A stretch of 64,000 bases of DNA from an uncultured Desulfobacterales bacterium (GTDB lineage Bacteria > Desulfobacterota > Desulfobacteria > Desulfobacterales > JAHEIW01), in the NCBI GenBank assembly GCA_947259495.1, contig CAMYLV010000011.1:1-64000 (forward strand), given 5' to 3'. Numbering within the stretch: position 1 is the stretch's first letter; every line of letters begins with the position of its first letter. A program made the position numbers and the translations under genes. Below, piece by piece: positions 50,081 through 59,839 of the stretch. The notes beneath the pieces are model-generated. The model worked only from the letters and a program-made list of their open reading frames with translations. It had not been told where the DNA came from and did no database searches.

Positions 50081-52359
50081 GCAAATCCGTTAAGCGGGTA
50101 GACGCGGTGGCCAAAGTTACCGGCCGGGCGCGATATACCGATGACTTCTACATGCCCGGAACGCTGGTGGCTAAATATCTGCGCAGCACCATTGCCCATG
50201 GCCGCGTGAAAAAGATTGATACCCGCAAGGCCGAGCAATTACCCGGTGTGGAAGCTGTATTTACCTATGAAGATGTTCCTGAAACCAAATTTGCCACTGC
50301 CGGTCACCCCTATTCACTGGATCCGGCTCACAAGGATGTGGAAGATCGCCGGCTGCTCACACAGCATGTTCGCTACTGGGGCGATGAAATCGCCATCGTG
50401 GTGGCCGACAACAAGCTCGTTTTGCAGGAGGCACTGAAGCATATCAAGATTGAATACGAGACCTATGAACCCCTGGTAAGCCCGCAGGCTTCTCTGGCCA
50501 AAAACGCCCGCCAGATTCATGCCGGATCGAACAATGTCATCGGTGAATCTGGATATAAGGTGGGCGGGAGGATCGAAGAAGCCATCACCAACGCTGATAT
50601 CGCCTTGCAGAACCGGTACCGCACGCAGATGTGCCAGCACTGTCATATCGAAAATCATATTGCCTATGCTTATATGGATGATCTGGAGCATATCGTCGTG
50701 GTTTCATCGACGCAGATTCCTCACATTGCCAGAAGAATCGTCGGCGAGGCTCTGGGCTTGCCGTGGGGTCGTATCAGAATCGTCAAACCCTATATCGGTG
50801 GCGGATTTGGGGCCAAACAGGATGTCATCCTTGAACCCATGGTGGCTTTTTTAACATTGAAATTGGACGGGCGGCCGATCAAGATCGATCTGTCCCGCGA
50901 AGAGTGCATGATCGGAACCCGGACCCGCCACCCGTTTGATGTCAAGATGCGGGCCGCAGTCAATAAAGACGGGGTCCTGGTGGCGCTGGAAATGGACGCT
51001 GTGGCCAATACCGGTGCGTATGCATCTCACGGGCACTCGGTGGCCGGTGCCGCCGGCGCGAAAACGCGTTTACTGTACCCCCGTGCGGCCATGCATTACC
51101 ACGCCAGAACCGTTTATACGAATACCCCGGCGGCAGGCGCCATGCGGGCTTACGGGGCACCGCAGGTAATATTTGCAGTGGAGTGTATGATTGAAGAGGC
51201 GGCGCGCAAAATCGGCATGGATCCGGTGGCATTCCGTATGAAAAATGTAGCCCGACAGGGCGATGCGGATCCGCTAAGTGGCGAGCGATTTGAAAGTTGC
51301 GGTTTGATCGAGTGCCTCCAACAGGGCAAGGACCTGATTCGCTGGGATGAAAAGCGTGCGGCCCGGCCAAAGAAACAAACCGGTCCACTGCGCCGCGGCC
51401 TGGGTGTTGCCTGCTTCAGCTATGCCTCCGGAACTTACCCGGCCTGCCTGGAAATTGCCGGAGCGCGTATCATTCTCAACCAGGATGCGTCTTTGCATAT
51501 TCAGGTGGGTGCCACCGAAATCGGCCAGGGTCTGGATACGATTGTGGCTCAGATGGCGGCCGAGACCGTCGGTGTTCCCTTTGCGGATGTGCATGTGGTC
51601 TCCACCCAGGACACGGACGTGGCACCGTTTGATACCGGTGCCTATGCCTCGCGCCAGGCCTATGTAGCCAGCAATGCCGTATTTCGAGCGGCCCGAGAGC
51701 TGAAAGCCAAAATCCTTGAACACGCCGGCCGGGTAACCGGAATCCTGGGCGGAGAACTCGACATTCTAAACGGCGCAATTGTGGATCGTAAAGATCTATC
51801 CCGCAAAGTGATTTCGCTCAAGGAAGTGGCGCTGGACGCCTATTATGACAAACAACGCGGAGGGCAACTAACAGCGGATGTCTCCCACAAAACTTGCACC
51901 AATGCGCCCACTTTTGGCTGCACGTTTGTTGAAATAGAGGTCGATATACCGCTTTGCAAAGTGGATATCAAAGAAATATATAACGTGCACGATTCCGGTG
52001 TCATTTTGCATCCCGTCATGGCCAAAGGCCAGGTGCACGGCGGCGTGGCCATGGGAATTGCCGCCGGGCTCTACGAAGAGATGAAGATCGATGCCGAGAC
52101 CGGCAAGATATACAACAATAATTTTCTGGATTACAAGATTCCCACGGCTGTGGATGTACCGGATATCGGCTGTGAGTTCGTCGAAACTTACGAGCCGTCG
52201 TCCGGCTACGGCAACAAGGCCTTGGGGGAGCCGCCGATTATTTCGCCACCGCCGGCGATCCGCAACGCCATCTATGATGCCACCGGCATTGCGATTAATG
52301 AGCTGCCCATGACGCCCCATACGCTTTTTAAGTATTTTAAAGAGGCAGGGCTGTTTTAA
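50071..52359 (+). CDS. xdhA: xanthine dehydrogenase molybdenum-binding subunit XdhA
   Basis: The predicted product is 762 residues, against 752 in E. coli XdhA, and aligns end to end: VTGRARYTDDFYMPGTLVAK, FATAGHPYSLDPAHKDVEDR, VKPYIGGGFGAKQDV, AGAMRAYGAPQVIFAVE and QDTDVAPFDTGAYASRQAYV. The catalytic glutamate lies in KALGEPPIISPP near 720. It binds the molybdopterin dinucleotide and hydroxylates hypoxanthine/xanthine. GAGGAGA sits eight bases before ATG 50071 and lies within the tail of the permease remnant. xdhB and xdhC follow. Confidence 0.95.
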   Translation: MAIGKSVKRVDAVAKVTGRARYTDDFYMPGTLVAKYLRSTIAHGRVKKIDTRKAEQLPGVEAVFTYEDVPETKFATAGHPYSLDPAHKDVEDRRLLTQHVRYWGDEIAIVVADNKLVLQEALKHIKIEYETYEPLVSPQASLAKNARQIHAGSNNVIGESGYKVGGRIEEAITNADIALQNRYRTQMCQHCHIENHIAYAYMDDLEHIVVVSSTQIPHIARRIVGEALGLPWGRIRIVKPYIGGGFGAKQDVILEPMVAFLTLKLDGRPIKIDLSREECMIGTRTRHPFDVKMRAAVNKDGVLVALEMDAVANTGAYASHGHSVAGAAGAKTRLLYPRAAMHYHARTVYTNTPAAGAMRAYGAPQVIFAVECMIEEAARKIGMDPVAFRMKNVARQGDADPLSGERFESCGLIECLQQGKDLIRWDEKRAARPKKQTGPLRRGLGVACFSYASGTYPACLEIAGARIILNQDASLHIQVGATEIGQGLDTIVAQMAAETVGVPFADVHVVSTQDTDVAPFDTGAYASRQAYVASNAVFRAARELKAKILEHAGRVTGILGGELDILNGAIVDRKDLSRKVISLKEVALDAYYDKQRGGQLTADVSHKTCTNAPTFGCTFVEIEVDIPLCKVDIKEIYNVHDSGVILHPVMAKGQVHGGVAMGIAAGLYEEMKIDAETGKIYNNNFLDYKIPTAVDVPDIGCEFVETYEPSSGYGNKALGEPPIISPPPAIRNAIYDATGIAINELPMTPHTLFKYFKEAGLF

Positions 52360-52362
52360 AAA

Positions 52363-52400
52363 AGTAACGGTTCAGAGTTTCAAGGTTCAGAGGTTTGAAA
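52363..52400. repeat. short GGTTCAGAGTTTCAAGG repeat
   Basis: A single short block of the AGGTTCAGAGGTTTGAAA family between xdhA and xdhB. Confidence 0.45.
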
Positions 52401-52418
52401 TCAGATAAAGGAGAATGA

Positions 52419-53297
52419 ATGTTTAATTTTAAAAGCTACGCCAAGGCCGGCAGCATTCAAGAAGCGATTCAGCTTTTAGAACAAAACCCTGAAGCGCATC
52501 TGATTGCCGGCGGTACCGATATGCTGGTCAAACTGCACAAGGGCAAAGCACAGTTTGATCATCTGATCGATATTCATGACATCGCCGAACTCAATTTCAT
52601 CACCAAAAACAATGATGGCGATATTGTCATCGGACCCCTGTCGTGCTTTGCGCATGTGGCGGAATCCGCGTTGATTCGAAAACACATTCCGGTCCTATCG
52701 GAAGCCATCCTTACGATTGGCGGGCCCCAGGTTCGCAATATGGCAACCATCGGCGGCAATCTCTGTAACGGTGTGCCCAGCGCCGACAGCGCTACGCCGC
52801 TAGTTGCCCTCAATGCAGTTGTGACGATTGAAGGCGAAGACGGTCCCCGGCAAATGCCCCTGGAATCTTTTTTTGTGGGCCCCAGCCGGGTCGCTTTAAA
52901 GCAACATGAAATATTGACAGCCATTACCGTCACCCATGACAATTATGCCGATTATTATGGGCATTTTCATAAGTATGCCATGCGGGGCGCCATGGACATT
53001 TCGACGATCGGTTGTTCGGCGGTCTGCAAGATTGAAGACGGCACTCTGCAAGACCTCCGTCTGGCCTTCGGTGTGGCCGCTCCGGTGCCCATCCGCTGTA
53101 AAGAAACTGAAGCCAAAGTCCGGGGTCGCAAAATAACATCAGAACTGCTCACTGATATTGCCAAGGCCGTGACGGCTGATGTCCGCCCGCGGACATCCTG
53201 GCGAGCGGCCAAAGAATTTCGGTTGCAGATAATCACCACCCTGGCTCGTAGGGTTGTGGAGCAGGCGATTTTAAACGCAGGAGGGACGATTCAGTGA
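52419..53297 (+). CDS. xdhB: xanthine dehydrogenase FAD-binding subunit XdhB
   Basis: The predicted product is 292 residues, the same length as E. coli XdhB. The FAD-binding blocks of the vanillyl-alcohol-oxidase fold are LIAGGTDMLVKLHKG near 28 and TIGGPQVRNMATIGGNLCNG near 100, followed by PSADSATPLVAL. It passes electrons from the Fe-S subunit to NAD or another acceptor. AAGGAG precedes the ATG, and its TGA overlaps the GTG start of xdhC. Confidence 0.95.
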   Translation: MFNFKSYAKAGSIQEAIQLLEQNPEAHLIAGGTDMLVKLHKGKAQFDHLIDIHDIAELNFITKNNDGDIVIGPLSCFAHVAESALIRKHIPVLSEAILTIGGPQVRNMATIGGNLCNGVPSADSATPLVALNAVVTIEGEDGPRQMPLESFFVGPSRVALKQHEILTAITVTHDNYADYYGHFHKYAMRGAMDISTIGCSAVCKIEDGTLQDLRLAFGVAAPVPIRCKETEAKVRGRKITSELLTDIAKAVTADVRPRTSWRAAKEFRLQIITTLARRVVEQAILNAGGTIQ

Positions 53298-53770
53298 ACC
53301 GTATGATTACCTGTACAGTAAACGGCAAGAAAAAAGAGCTCAGTGTCGATGTGCGTCAATCGTTGCTGGAAGTACTGCGGGAACAGTTGGGACTTCTGAG
53401 CGTCAAGCAGGGATGCGCAGTGGGTGAATGCGGCGCCTGCACAGTTTTACTCGATGATGTGCCGATCGATGCCTGCCTTTATTTGGCAGTCTGGGCCGAC
53501 GGCAGATCCATTCGATCGGTCGAAGGCGAAAGCCGTAACGATAAACTCTCCAGGGTGCAACAGGCCTTTGTGGATGAAGGTGCCGTTCAGTGCGGCATCT
53601 GTACCCCCGGATTTGTTATGGCCGCTACGTCTTTTGTAGAAAAGCATAAGCATCAGAAAGTCAGTCGCTATGATATACGCCGTGGACTGGCCGGAAACCT
53701 GTGCCGCTGCACGGGTTATGAAACGATCGTGACCGCCGTGCAAAAAAATCTGGATGATGACGATCAGTAA
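53294..53770 (+). CDS. xdhC: xanthine dehydrogenase [2Fe-2S] subunit XdhC
   Basis: The predicted product is 158 residues. Two cluster motifs are present: GCAVGECGACTVLLDDVPID with a following C, and VQCGICTPGFVMAAT with NLCRCTGYETIV. The start is taken as GTG 53294, which overlaps the xdhB stop (GTGA) and sits nine bases after AGGAGGG; ATG 53303 is the alternative. This is the small electron-transfer subunit of XdhABC, not the MoCo-inserting protein that shares the name XdhC in other species. Confidence 0.95.
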   Translation: MNRMITCTVNGKKKELSVDVRQSLLEVLREQLGLLSVKQGCAVGECGACTVLLDDVPIDACLYLAVWADGRSIRSVEGESRNDKLSRVQQAFVDEGAVQCGICTPGFVMAATSFVEKHKHQKVSRYDIRRGLAGNLCRCTGYETIVTAVQKNLDDDDQ

Positions 53771-53774
53771 ACAG

Positions 53775-53915
53775 AAGGTATAAGACAGGGGACAGCGTTC
53801 AGATGACAGCCCGCCATGAGCTTAGTTGAGCCGTCGGGTAAACCAAGCGGAGCCGGAAGCAAGCAACCAGCAGTCAGAGGCCTGACACCCGGTTATGCCT
53901 GAAACCTGTACTGGA
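53775..53915. repeat. low-complexity repeat after xdhC
   Basis: Degenerate units such as GACAGCGTTCAGATGACAGC and GGCCTGACACCCGG, ending in CCTGAAACCTG, form weak inverse arms. No terminator with a U tract was found after xdhC, and no gene between 53771 and 54044. Confidence 0.45.
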
Positions 53916-54044
53916 CGGCAACCATAGTGGGCAAACAGATTCTGGGCGGGTTTGTCAAAGAAAATTCAAAGCGCATAGAAAACATGGTGACCAGAGGCAT
54001 TACGTTTGATGTGGCTGGATCAATCATTAAAAATTCTGCCATTG

Positions 54045-55613
54045 CTATTTCACCCTGTTGCCATTATCGTGGCAATTTAGATTTCCGTTCGCGACTGCCT
54101 GTGCCAGGGCAGATTCGAGCCATTTGCGATCGACTTTTTGGGTGGAAATGATCCCATCAATAAGTGATCCCAGACTCTTTTCTACGCTCATCGGTGGCCC
54201 CTTATGCGGCCACGTTCCTTTTTCCTCGACGCTATTTTGCATCATCAGCTCATAGACAACGATGGTGTGTTCAAGATTTTCAAGTTGCCGGGCCTCATTG
54301 ACCGGTGCCGTCCCCGCCTGGATGTTGCTCTGAATATGCCCCAGATACTGGTTATATTTTGTTTCCCATTGGATGACCACATCATTGAGCTGGCGCTGCC
54401 GTGCAGCAACGGTTTCTGCCACCGCCCGATTAGCGTGGTATTTTGACCAGTCATCGGTTAAGATTCGAATCCCCATACGATCAGCATGCTCACGAACCTC
54501 GGTTCCGGGGAAAGGTGCTAAAATGTGAAATCCGTAGGCCAGGCCCTCCTTCTGCAATCCGGCGGCAAAGGACACGGTTTCTTCGATCGTTTCACGCGTT
54601 TCACCCGGCAGACCCAGAATAAAAGAGGCATTGGGGCTGATACCCGCCTGCTGGCACATCTTTACCGCTTCCCGGATTTGATCAAGGTTGATGCCTTTCT
54701 TGATCGTCTTTAAAATAGCTGAATTGGCCGATTCCATTCCGAAACTGACGGCCGTGCATCCGGCGGCCTTCATTTTTGACAGCAGGCTCTCTGAAACCGT
54801 ATCGACGCGCGCAAATGCGGTCCAGTTAAGCTTTAAATTATGGCGTAAGATCGCTTCGCAAACCGCCAGGCAATGATCCGGGTTGGCGGTAAAAAGGTCG
54901 TCGGCAATGTTGATCTGTTGAAATTGGTGCTTGGCCAGGTCTGCCAGCTCGGCCACGACCCGATCTGGGCTGTGGTAACGCACCTTCGCACCGCCCATCT
55001 TGCGGCCCACACAGAAAATACACTTATAGGGGCATCCGCGGCTGGTGGTCAGCGTCATCGGCAGGCCCAGCGCCCGGTATCTGCCCAGGGGCAGCAGGTG
55101 CCGGGCCGGAAAAGGCAGGGCATCCAGGTTATTGATAAATTTTTGTTTGGACGTGGTCGTAATGTCAGAACCCCTGCGGAAGGCAATGCCGTTGACACGT
55201 TCTAAACCCTGGGCGCTTTCGACAATGTGCATGAGGTCGACTAATGTGTGTTCGCCCTCACCCCGAACGACGACATCGAGCTCCGGGAAATCCGTCAGGG
55301 TTTCACGTGCACAAAAGGTCACATGCGGCCCACCCATAACGGTTAGGATTTCGGGGTCGATGGTCTTTAAATCTTTAAGGACCCGTCTGGCATGCTCAAA
55401 CGTCATGGTTACCGCGGTTGCGCCGGCAATATGGGGTTTAAATCTCTTTACCTCCGATTCCAGCCCGGTCTGCGTGTAAGGGTGCACGACATAATCCAGA
55501 ATCTTAACCCGGGCGCCGGCCTGTTCCAGAGCCGCACCCAGATAAGCCAATCCCAGTGGAGGTGAAGGGGTCTCGGAAATAGGGTAGAAGGGGTTGATCA
55601 GTAAAACGCGCAT
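54045..55613 (-). CDS. B12-binding-domain radical SAM protein
   Basis: The predicted product is 522 residues. The N-terminal 130 residues form a cobalamin-binding-like Rossmann domain (MRVLLINPFYPISETPSPPL) without a DxHxxG motif, so cobalamin may bind base-off or not at all. The radical SAM cluster is C194, C198, C201 in SRGCPYKCIFC. The barrel continues with FGMESANSAILKTIKKG and ASFILGLPGETRETI. A helical C-terminal extension of about 110 residues has no recognised domain. Proteins of this class include methyltransferases and lipid or cofactor modifiers; the substrate cannot be assigned. It lies apart from the purine run, on the other strand. Confidence 0.85.
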   Translation of the reverse strand: MRVLLINPFYPISETPSPPLGLAYLGAALEQAGARVKILDYVVHPYTQTGLESEVKRFKPHIAGATAVTMTFEHARRVLKDLKTIDPEILTVMGGPHVTFCARETLTDFPELDVVVRGEGEHTLVDLMHIVESAQGLERVNGIAFRRGSDITTTSKQKFINNLDALPFPARHLLPLGRYRALGLPMTLTTSRGCPYKCIFCVGRKMGGAKVRYHSPDRVVAELADLAKHQFQQINIADDLFTANPDHCLAVCEAILRHNLKLNWTAFARVDTVSESLLSKMKAAGCTAVSFGMESANSAILKTIKKGINLDQIREAVKMCQQAGISPNASFILGLPGETRETIEETVSFAAGLQKEGLAYGFHILAPFPGTEVREHADRMGIRILTDDWSKYHANRAVAETVAARQRQLNDVVIQWETKYNQYLGHIQSNIQAGTAPVNEARQLENLEHTIVVYELMMQNSVEEKGTWPHKGPPMSVEKSLGSLIDGIISTQKVDRKWLESALAQAVANGNLNCHDNGNRVK

Positions 55614-55629
55614 TTAAAAATTACTTCGT

Positions 55630-55798
55630 ACATGGTTTCGGGTATCAATACCCAGGGTTCAAAGTATCAGGGTTCTGGGTTTAAGCACCAGATGACAGAG
55701 GACAGACAACAGAATGGGCTGTTTAACATCCAAAAATCGTCACCCGTCATCTGTTAGCTAACCTCTGAACCTTTGAACGCTGAACCTCGGAACCTTTG
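55630..55798. repeat. two-armed AGGGTTCAAAGTATCAGG repeat
   Basis: GGTTTCGGGTATCAATACCC and GGGTTCAAAGTATCAGGG on the left face AACCTCTGAACCTTTGAACG and CTGAACCTCGGAACC on the right. It separates the radical SAM gene from the terminator of the formate ligase gene. Confidence 0.55.
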
Positions 55799-55837
55799 AA
55801 AAAAAATGGGGCCCGGAAAGTGTATCCAGGCCCCATT
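55799..55837 (-). terminator. intrinsic terminator of the formate-tetrahydrofolate ligase gene
   Basis: On the minus strand AATGGGGCC pairs with GGCCCCATT (55837-55829 with 55813-55805), followed by an eight-base T tract. It starts 26 bases after the stop codon and is the clearest Rho-independent terminator in the window. Confidence 0.8.
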
Positions 55838-55862
55838 GCTTTTATTGTTTACATTACCCGAA

Positions 55863-57626
55863 TTAAAACAGTCCTGTCACCTGGCCGGTCTTGCTGTCGA
55901 CATCCACACGTCTAAATGCCGGGTTGGAGCCGGTTCCGGGCATCAAGCTGATGGTACCGGCGCAGGGGCACAGAAACTTAGCACCGGAATAAATCAGCAC
56001 GTCCCGAACGGGCAGCGTCCAGCCTTTGGGAGCACCCTTGATCGTCGGGTCGTGGCTCAGGCTGAGATGGGTTTTGACCATCATGGTGGCAAAGTCGGCG
56101 TACTTGGGATCGCCCTCGAGCATCTTGGCCTTGGTCTCGGCTTCCGGGGTCCAAGCCACGCCATCGGCACCGTAGACTTCCTTGGCGATCAAGTCGACGC
56201 GGTCGCGCAGTTTCATCTCCAGCGGATAGAGGAATTTGAATTCATTTTTCTCTTCACAGGCTTCGACGACGGCATCGGCGAATTCAAGGGCACCTTCGCC
56301 GCCCAGTTCCCAGTGTTTGGACTCGGCGCAGCGGGCCCCGGCCGCTTCGGCCGCCTTGCGGACAATATTACATTCCGCATCCGTATCGGTGTAAAACCGG
56401 TTGATGCACACCACCGGGTTGATGCCGGCCTTGCGGATGGTGTTGATGTGATGCACCATATTTACGCAGCCCTTTTCAACCATTTCCAGGTTCTCTTTGG
56501 TGTACTCGTCAGGCATGGCGATGCCCGGTGTCACTTTGGGTCCGCCGCCGTGGCTTTTCAGTGCGCGGATGGTGGTGGTCAGAACCGATACATGCGGTTT
56601 CAATCCGCTGAAGCGGGATTTGACGTTCCAGAATTTTTCAAAGCCGATATCGGCGCCGAAGCCCGATTCGGTGACATGGTAGTCGAACAGTTTCAACCCA
56701 ACACGGTCGGCAATAATGGAGGACTGGCCGACGGCGATGTTGGCAAACGGTCCCGCATGCACCATACAGGGGTTGTATTCGGCGGTGCACATCATGGTGG
56801 GGTTGATGGTGTTGCGCATAAAAGCGGTCATGGCGTTGCCGACTTCGAGGTCGCCGGTGGTTACCGGCTTGCCGCTCTTATCGAATGCCACCGTGATGTT
56901 GTTGAGGCGTTCTTTCAGATCGGCCAGATCGCGGATAACCGACAGGATGGCCATACACTCGGAGCCGACCGCAATACCGAATTTGGACTGCATGGTAAAA
57001 CCGTCCATGCGGCCGCCGATACCGATAATGATGTTGCGCAGGGCCTGGGCGCAAAAGTCGATGATCCAGCCCATCTCCACGCGGGTGGGATCGATATTCA
57101 GACGCGGCATGCCGGTCAACCGATCCAGTTGTTCATCGGTGTAGTTGCGCTCATGCTGCATGCGCGAGGTCAAGGCCACCATGGCCAGGTTGTGGGCATT
57201 CATGATGTCGTTGATATCGCCGGTCAGCCCCAGTGAGAATTCAGTCATGGGAATCAGCAGGGAGTTGCCGCCACCTGCAGCGGTTCCCTTCACATTCATG
57301 GTGGGGCCGCCGGAGGGCTGGCGCAGTGCGCCACCCACGTTTTTACCGCGTTTACCGAGGCCTTCCATCAAACCGCAGGAAGTGGTGCTTTTGCCTTCTC
57401 CCAATGGCGTCGGTGTAATGGCGGTCACCTCAATGTATTTCCCGTCCGGTTTGTCTTTGAGGCGTTCGATGATTTTGAGAAAATCAAGCTTGGCCAGCCT
57501 GCCCATCGGAAGAATCTCAGCCTTCTCAAGACCCAATTTCTCTCTCCATTCTTCCGGTGTCGGCATGTTCTTTTCTGCCGCTTCGGAAATCTGCCAGTCT
57601 GCCATCTTTACTGCATCATAAGCCAT
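55863..57626 (-). CDS. fhs: formate-tetrahydrofolate ligase
   Basis: The predicted product is 587 residues, slightly longer than the usual 555-560. It makes 10-formyl-THF from formate, ATP and THF, and can run in reverse to yield ATP. The P-loop-like ATP site is [16 protein letters not shown] near 70, followed by [19 protein letters not shown], a family hallmark; the C-terminal half holds [20 protein letters not shown]-type sequence. AGGAGG precedes the ATG. In anaerobes it serves the methyl branch of the Wood-Ljungdahl pathway, and in purine fermenters it recovers ATP from formyl groups; both are possible here. Confidence 0.96.
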   Translation of the reverse strand: MAYDAVKMADWQISEAAEKNMPTPEEWREKLGLEKAEILPMGRLAKLDFLKIIERLKDKPDGKYIEVTAITPTPLGEGKSTTSCGLMEGLGKRGKNVGGALRQPSGGPTMNVKGTAAGGGNSLLIPMTEFSLGLTGDINDIMNAHNLAMVALTSRMQHERNYTDEQLDRLTGMPRLNIDPTRVEMGWIIDFCAQALRNIIIGIGGRMDGFTMQSKFGIAVGSECMAILSVIRDLADLKERLNNITVAFDKSGKPVTTGDLEVGNAMTAFMRNTINPTMMCTAEYNPCMVHAGPFANIAVGQSSIIADRVGLKLFDYHVTESGFGADIGFEKFWNVKSRFSGLKPHVSVLTTTIRALKSHGGGPKVTPGIAMPDEYTKENLEMVEKGCVNMVHHINTIRKAGINPVVCINRFYTDTDAECNIVRKAAEAAGARCAESKHWELGGEGALEFADAVVEACEEKNEFKFLYPLEMKLRDRVDLIAKEVYGADGVAWTPEAETKAKMLEGDPKYADFATMMVKTHLSLSHDPTIKGAPKGWTLPVRDVLIYSGAKFLCPCAGTISLMPGTGSNPAFRRVDVDSKTGQVTGLF

Positions 57627-57816
57627 CTACTTAACCCTCCTTTCCATTTGTTGATAGAGCTGTTGCGAAATCGTATCGGTGAACCCTTCCTGACTCGTTT
57701 TGCTGTAAACAGCCAAACACCGCATTTATAGTGGTCGTCAAAAAAAACACCATGCGTGTAACATTTGGCTACTCTTTTGGCAAGAGATTTTCTATTAAAG
57801 ATTTTGGGGTTCAGCT

Positions 57817-57866
57817 GTCAGTTAACAGTATGTTTCAGGTGTCAGGTTTCGGGTGTCAGTTTTCAA
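57817..57866. repeat. short TTTCAGGTGTCAGGTTTC repeat
   Basis: A short block of the AGGTTTCAGGTGTCAG family lies just after the ABC exporter stop. The gap 57627-57816 shows no gene. Confidence 0.45.
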
Positions 57867-59839
57867 TTCTGAAGCTGATTGAGTTGATAATAAAAACCGT
57901 TGCGCGCCATTAATTCCGCATGGGTGCCGGTTTCGACAATACGGCCTCTGTTCATAACGATGATTCGATCCGCATGGCGCACGGTAGACAGCCGATGGGC
58001 AACCACCAGAGCGGTTCTGTTTTGCATCAGTTTTTCAAGGGCCTGCTGAATCCATAATTCTGTTTGGGAATCAATATATGAGGTGGCTTCGTCAAACAAT
58101 ATCAACTGTGGATCTCTGGCAAACGCCCGGGCAATTGAAATGAGTTGTCGCTCGCCGCTTGAAAGAGATACCCCCCCGCCGGAAAGAAGGGTGTCGAGTC
58201 CATCAGGCAACCGTTCGAGTAAATTGCGGCAGTTGGCGGCTTCAATTATGCTCTGCATCTTCTCCTCGGTTAAGTGCTGAGTGTTTTCGAAAATGTTATC
58301 CCGGATGGTGTCGGAAAATAGAAACGGCTCCTGCATCACCAGGGCCATCTTATTCCGAAACGCAGCGGTATCTAATTCTCTGATATCGGCATTGTTGATC
58401 AGGATGCGACCGGCCGTCGGGTCATAAAACCGAGGGATGAGGTTCACCAGTGAGGTTTTGCCGGCTCCGGTGGGGCCGACCACCGCCACTGTATCCCCGG
58501 CATTAATTTGCAGGGATATGTTTCTAAGCACTTTTTCATCACCGATATAACTGAAGGAGACATCTTCCAGCCGAATTTCCTGGATACGGTCCAAATCCGG
58601 CAAATCCGATCTTACGCGGGCTTTTGGCAGTGAATGTTGGGTGTCCAGGATCAACAATATCCGTTCAGCCGAGGACATCGCATTTTGCAAAATGTTATAT
58701 TTTTCAGCCAGATCTCTGATGGGCCTGAAGAACATTTTGATGTATGAAATGAACGCCACCAGAGTCCCCAGACTGAGCGCTTCGTCGAGCACCCGACTGC
58801 CGCCATAGAAAATTACAACGGCTATGGCAACCACCGCCATCAGTTCAATGATAGGCATAAAGATGGCCAGGACATGGATCTGTCGCATGCCCGCCAGATA
58901 GTTATCATGGTTGAGTCGACGAAATTTTTTGTAGTTTTTCGATTCCTGCACAAACAGCTGGATCACGCCGATACCTTCGATGGTTTCAGCAAAACGGGTG
59001 TTGATTTCGGCCAATTTTATTCTCAGCGTCCGAAAAACATCCCGGGCCTTTATGGAAAATACGGCCGAAGCGTAAAACACGATGGGCAGAACCGTAAACG
59101 ATGCCAGGGCGAGCTTCCAGTTCAGCAACAGCATGATTGTTGCAATCCCCACCAACAGGAAAATATCTTTGAAAACCAGCGAAATGACCGAGGTAAATAA
59201 TTCATGCATGTTCTGGATATCATTGGTCAACCGGGTGACCAGGCGACCGACCGGGTTGCGCGTAAAAAATTCAATGGCCAGGTTCTGTACGTGCCTAAAA
59301 AGCTTCATCCTTAAATCATGCATGATCATGTGACCGCAGTACTCCATAATCATTTTCTGGCTAAAATTGAGAATGAAATCTAAAAAGACGATGGCTAAAA
59401 AGATGAGCGCTATTTTCCCCAGACCGATAACATCCTTCTGACGCAATATTTTGAGATCGGATTTCTCAAGCTTCACCAGCGCATCAAATGAAATCAGGGC
59501 CGTTTGGCCCTCCAATTGAAACAAAGCACCATATTTTTCAACAACCTCGCGTTGCCGGGCGTCGTTCAGATCCGCCTTCAGATACCGTTTCTTCATTCCG
59601 TCGATCTGCGAATCTGCTGCTTTCGCAAGTGTTGCTTGCGGAACGATGTAACGGTCAATGGCGATTTTGGTAACGTAGGGCAGCGCCAGATCCAGAGCGG
59701 TTATGCCTAAAACCAAAAGGATTGAATAGAGAATGAGGTGCCTGTATGCACTAACGAACGGCAACAATCTTTTCAACAGCCTGAGGTCATAGGGTTTGCC
59801 CAGCTGCGTTTCCTCAAAATATCCATAATTAGGATGCAT
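57863..59839 (-). CDS. ABC exporter subunit with canonical ATP site
   Basis: The predicted product is 658 residues, with a six-helix type-IV exporter membrane domain followed by an ATPase. Walker A is VVGPTGAGKTSLVN near 455, the signature VSLSSGERQLISIARAF near 558 and Walker B LILFDEATSYID near 580, with the catalytic glutamate present. About 70 extra residues between the first two helices (DSQIDGMKKRYLKADLNDAR region) form an extracytoplasmic insert. Its start overlaps the end of the partner gene, so the two form a heterodimer like BmrCD or TM287/288. The cargo, lipid or drug, is unknown. Confidence 0.88.
   Translation of the reverse strand: MHPNYGYFEETQLGKPYDLRLLKRLLPFVSAYRHLILYSILLVLGITALDLALPYVTKIAIDRYIVPQATLAKAADSQIDGMKKRYLKADLNDARQREVVEKYGALFQLEGQTALISFDALVKLEKSDLKILRQKDVIGLGKIALIFLAIVFLDFILNFSQKMIMEYCGHMIMHDLRMKLFRHVQNLAIEFFTRNPVGRLVTRLTNDIQNMHELFTSVISLVFKDIFLLVGIATIMLLLNWKLALASFTVLPIVFYASAVFSIKARDVFRTLRIKLAEINTRFAETIEGIGVIQLFVQESKNYKKFRRLNHDNYLAGMRQIHVLAIFMPIIELMAVVAIAVVIFYGGSRVLDEALSLGTLVAFISYIKMFFRPIRDLAEKYNILQNAMSSAERILLILDTQHSLPKARVRSDLPDLDRIQEIRLEDVSFSYIGDEKVLRNISLQINAGDTVAVVGPTGAGKTSLVNLIPRFYDPTAGRILINNADIRELDTAAFRNKMALVMQEPFLFSDTIRDNIFENTQHLTEEKMQSIIEAANCRNLLERLPDGLDTLLSGGGVSLSSGERQLISIARAFARDPQLILFDEATSYIDSQTELWIQQALEKLMQNRTALVVAHRLSTVRHADRIIVMNRGRIVETGTHAELMARNGFYYQLNQLQN

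Noticed and set aside
55806-57236. 476-codon open frame on the plus strand opposite the formate-tetrahydrofolate ligase gene
   Set aside because: It is antisense to a gene with full-length family motifs, is rich in His/Gly/Gln from reversed codons, and has no recognisable domain.
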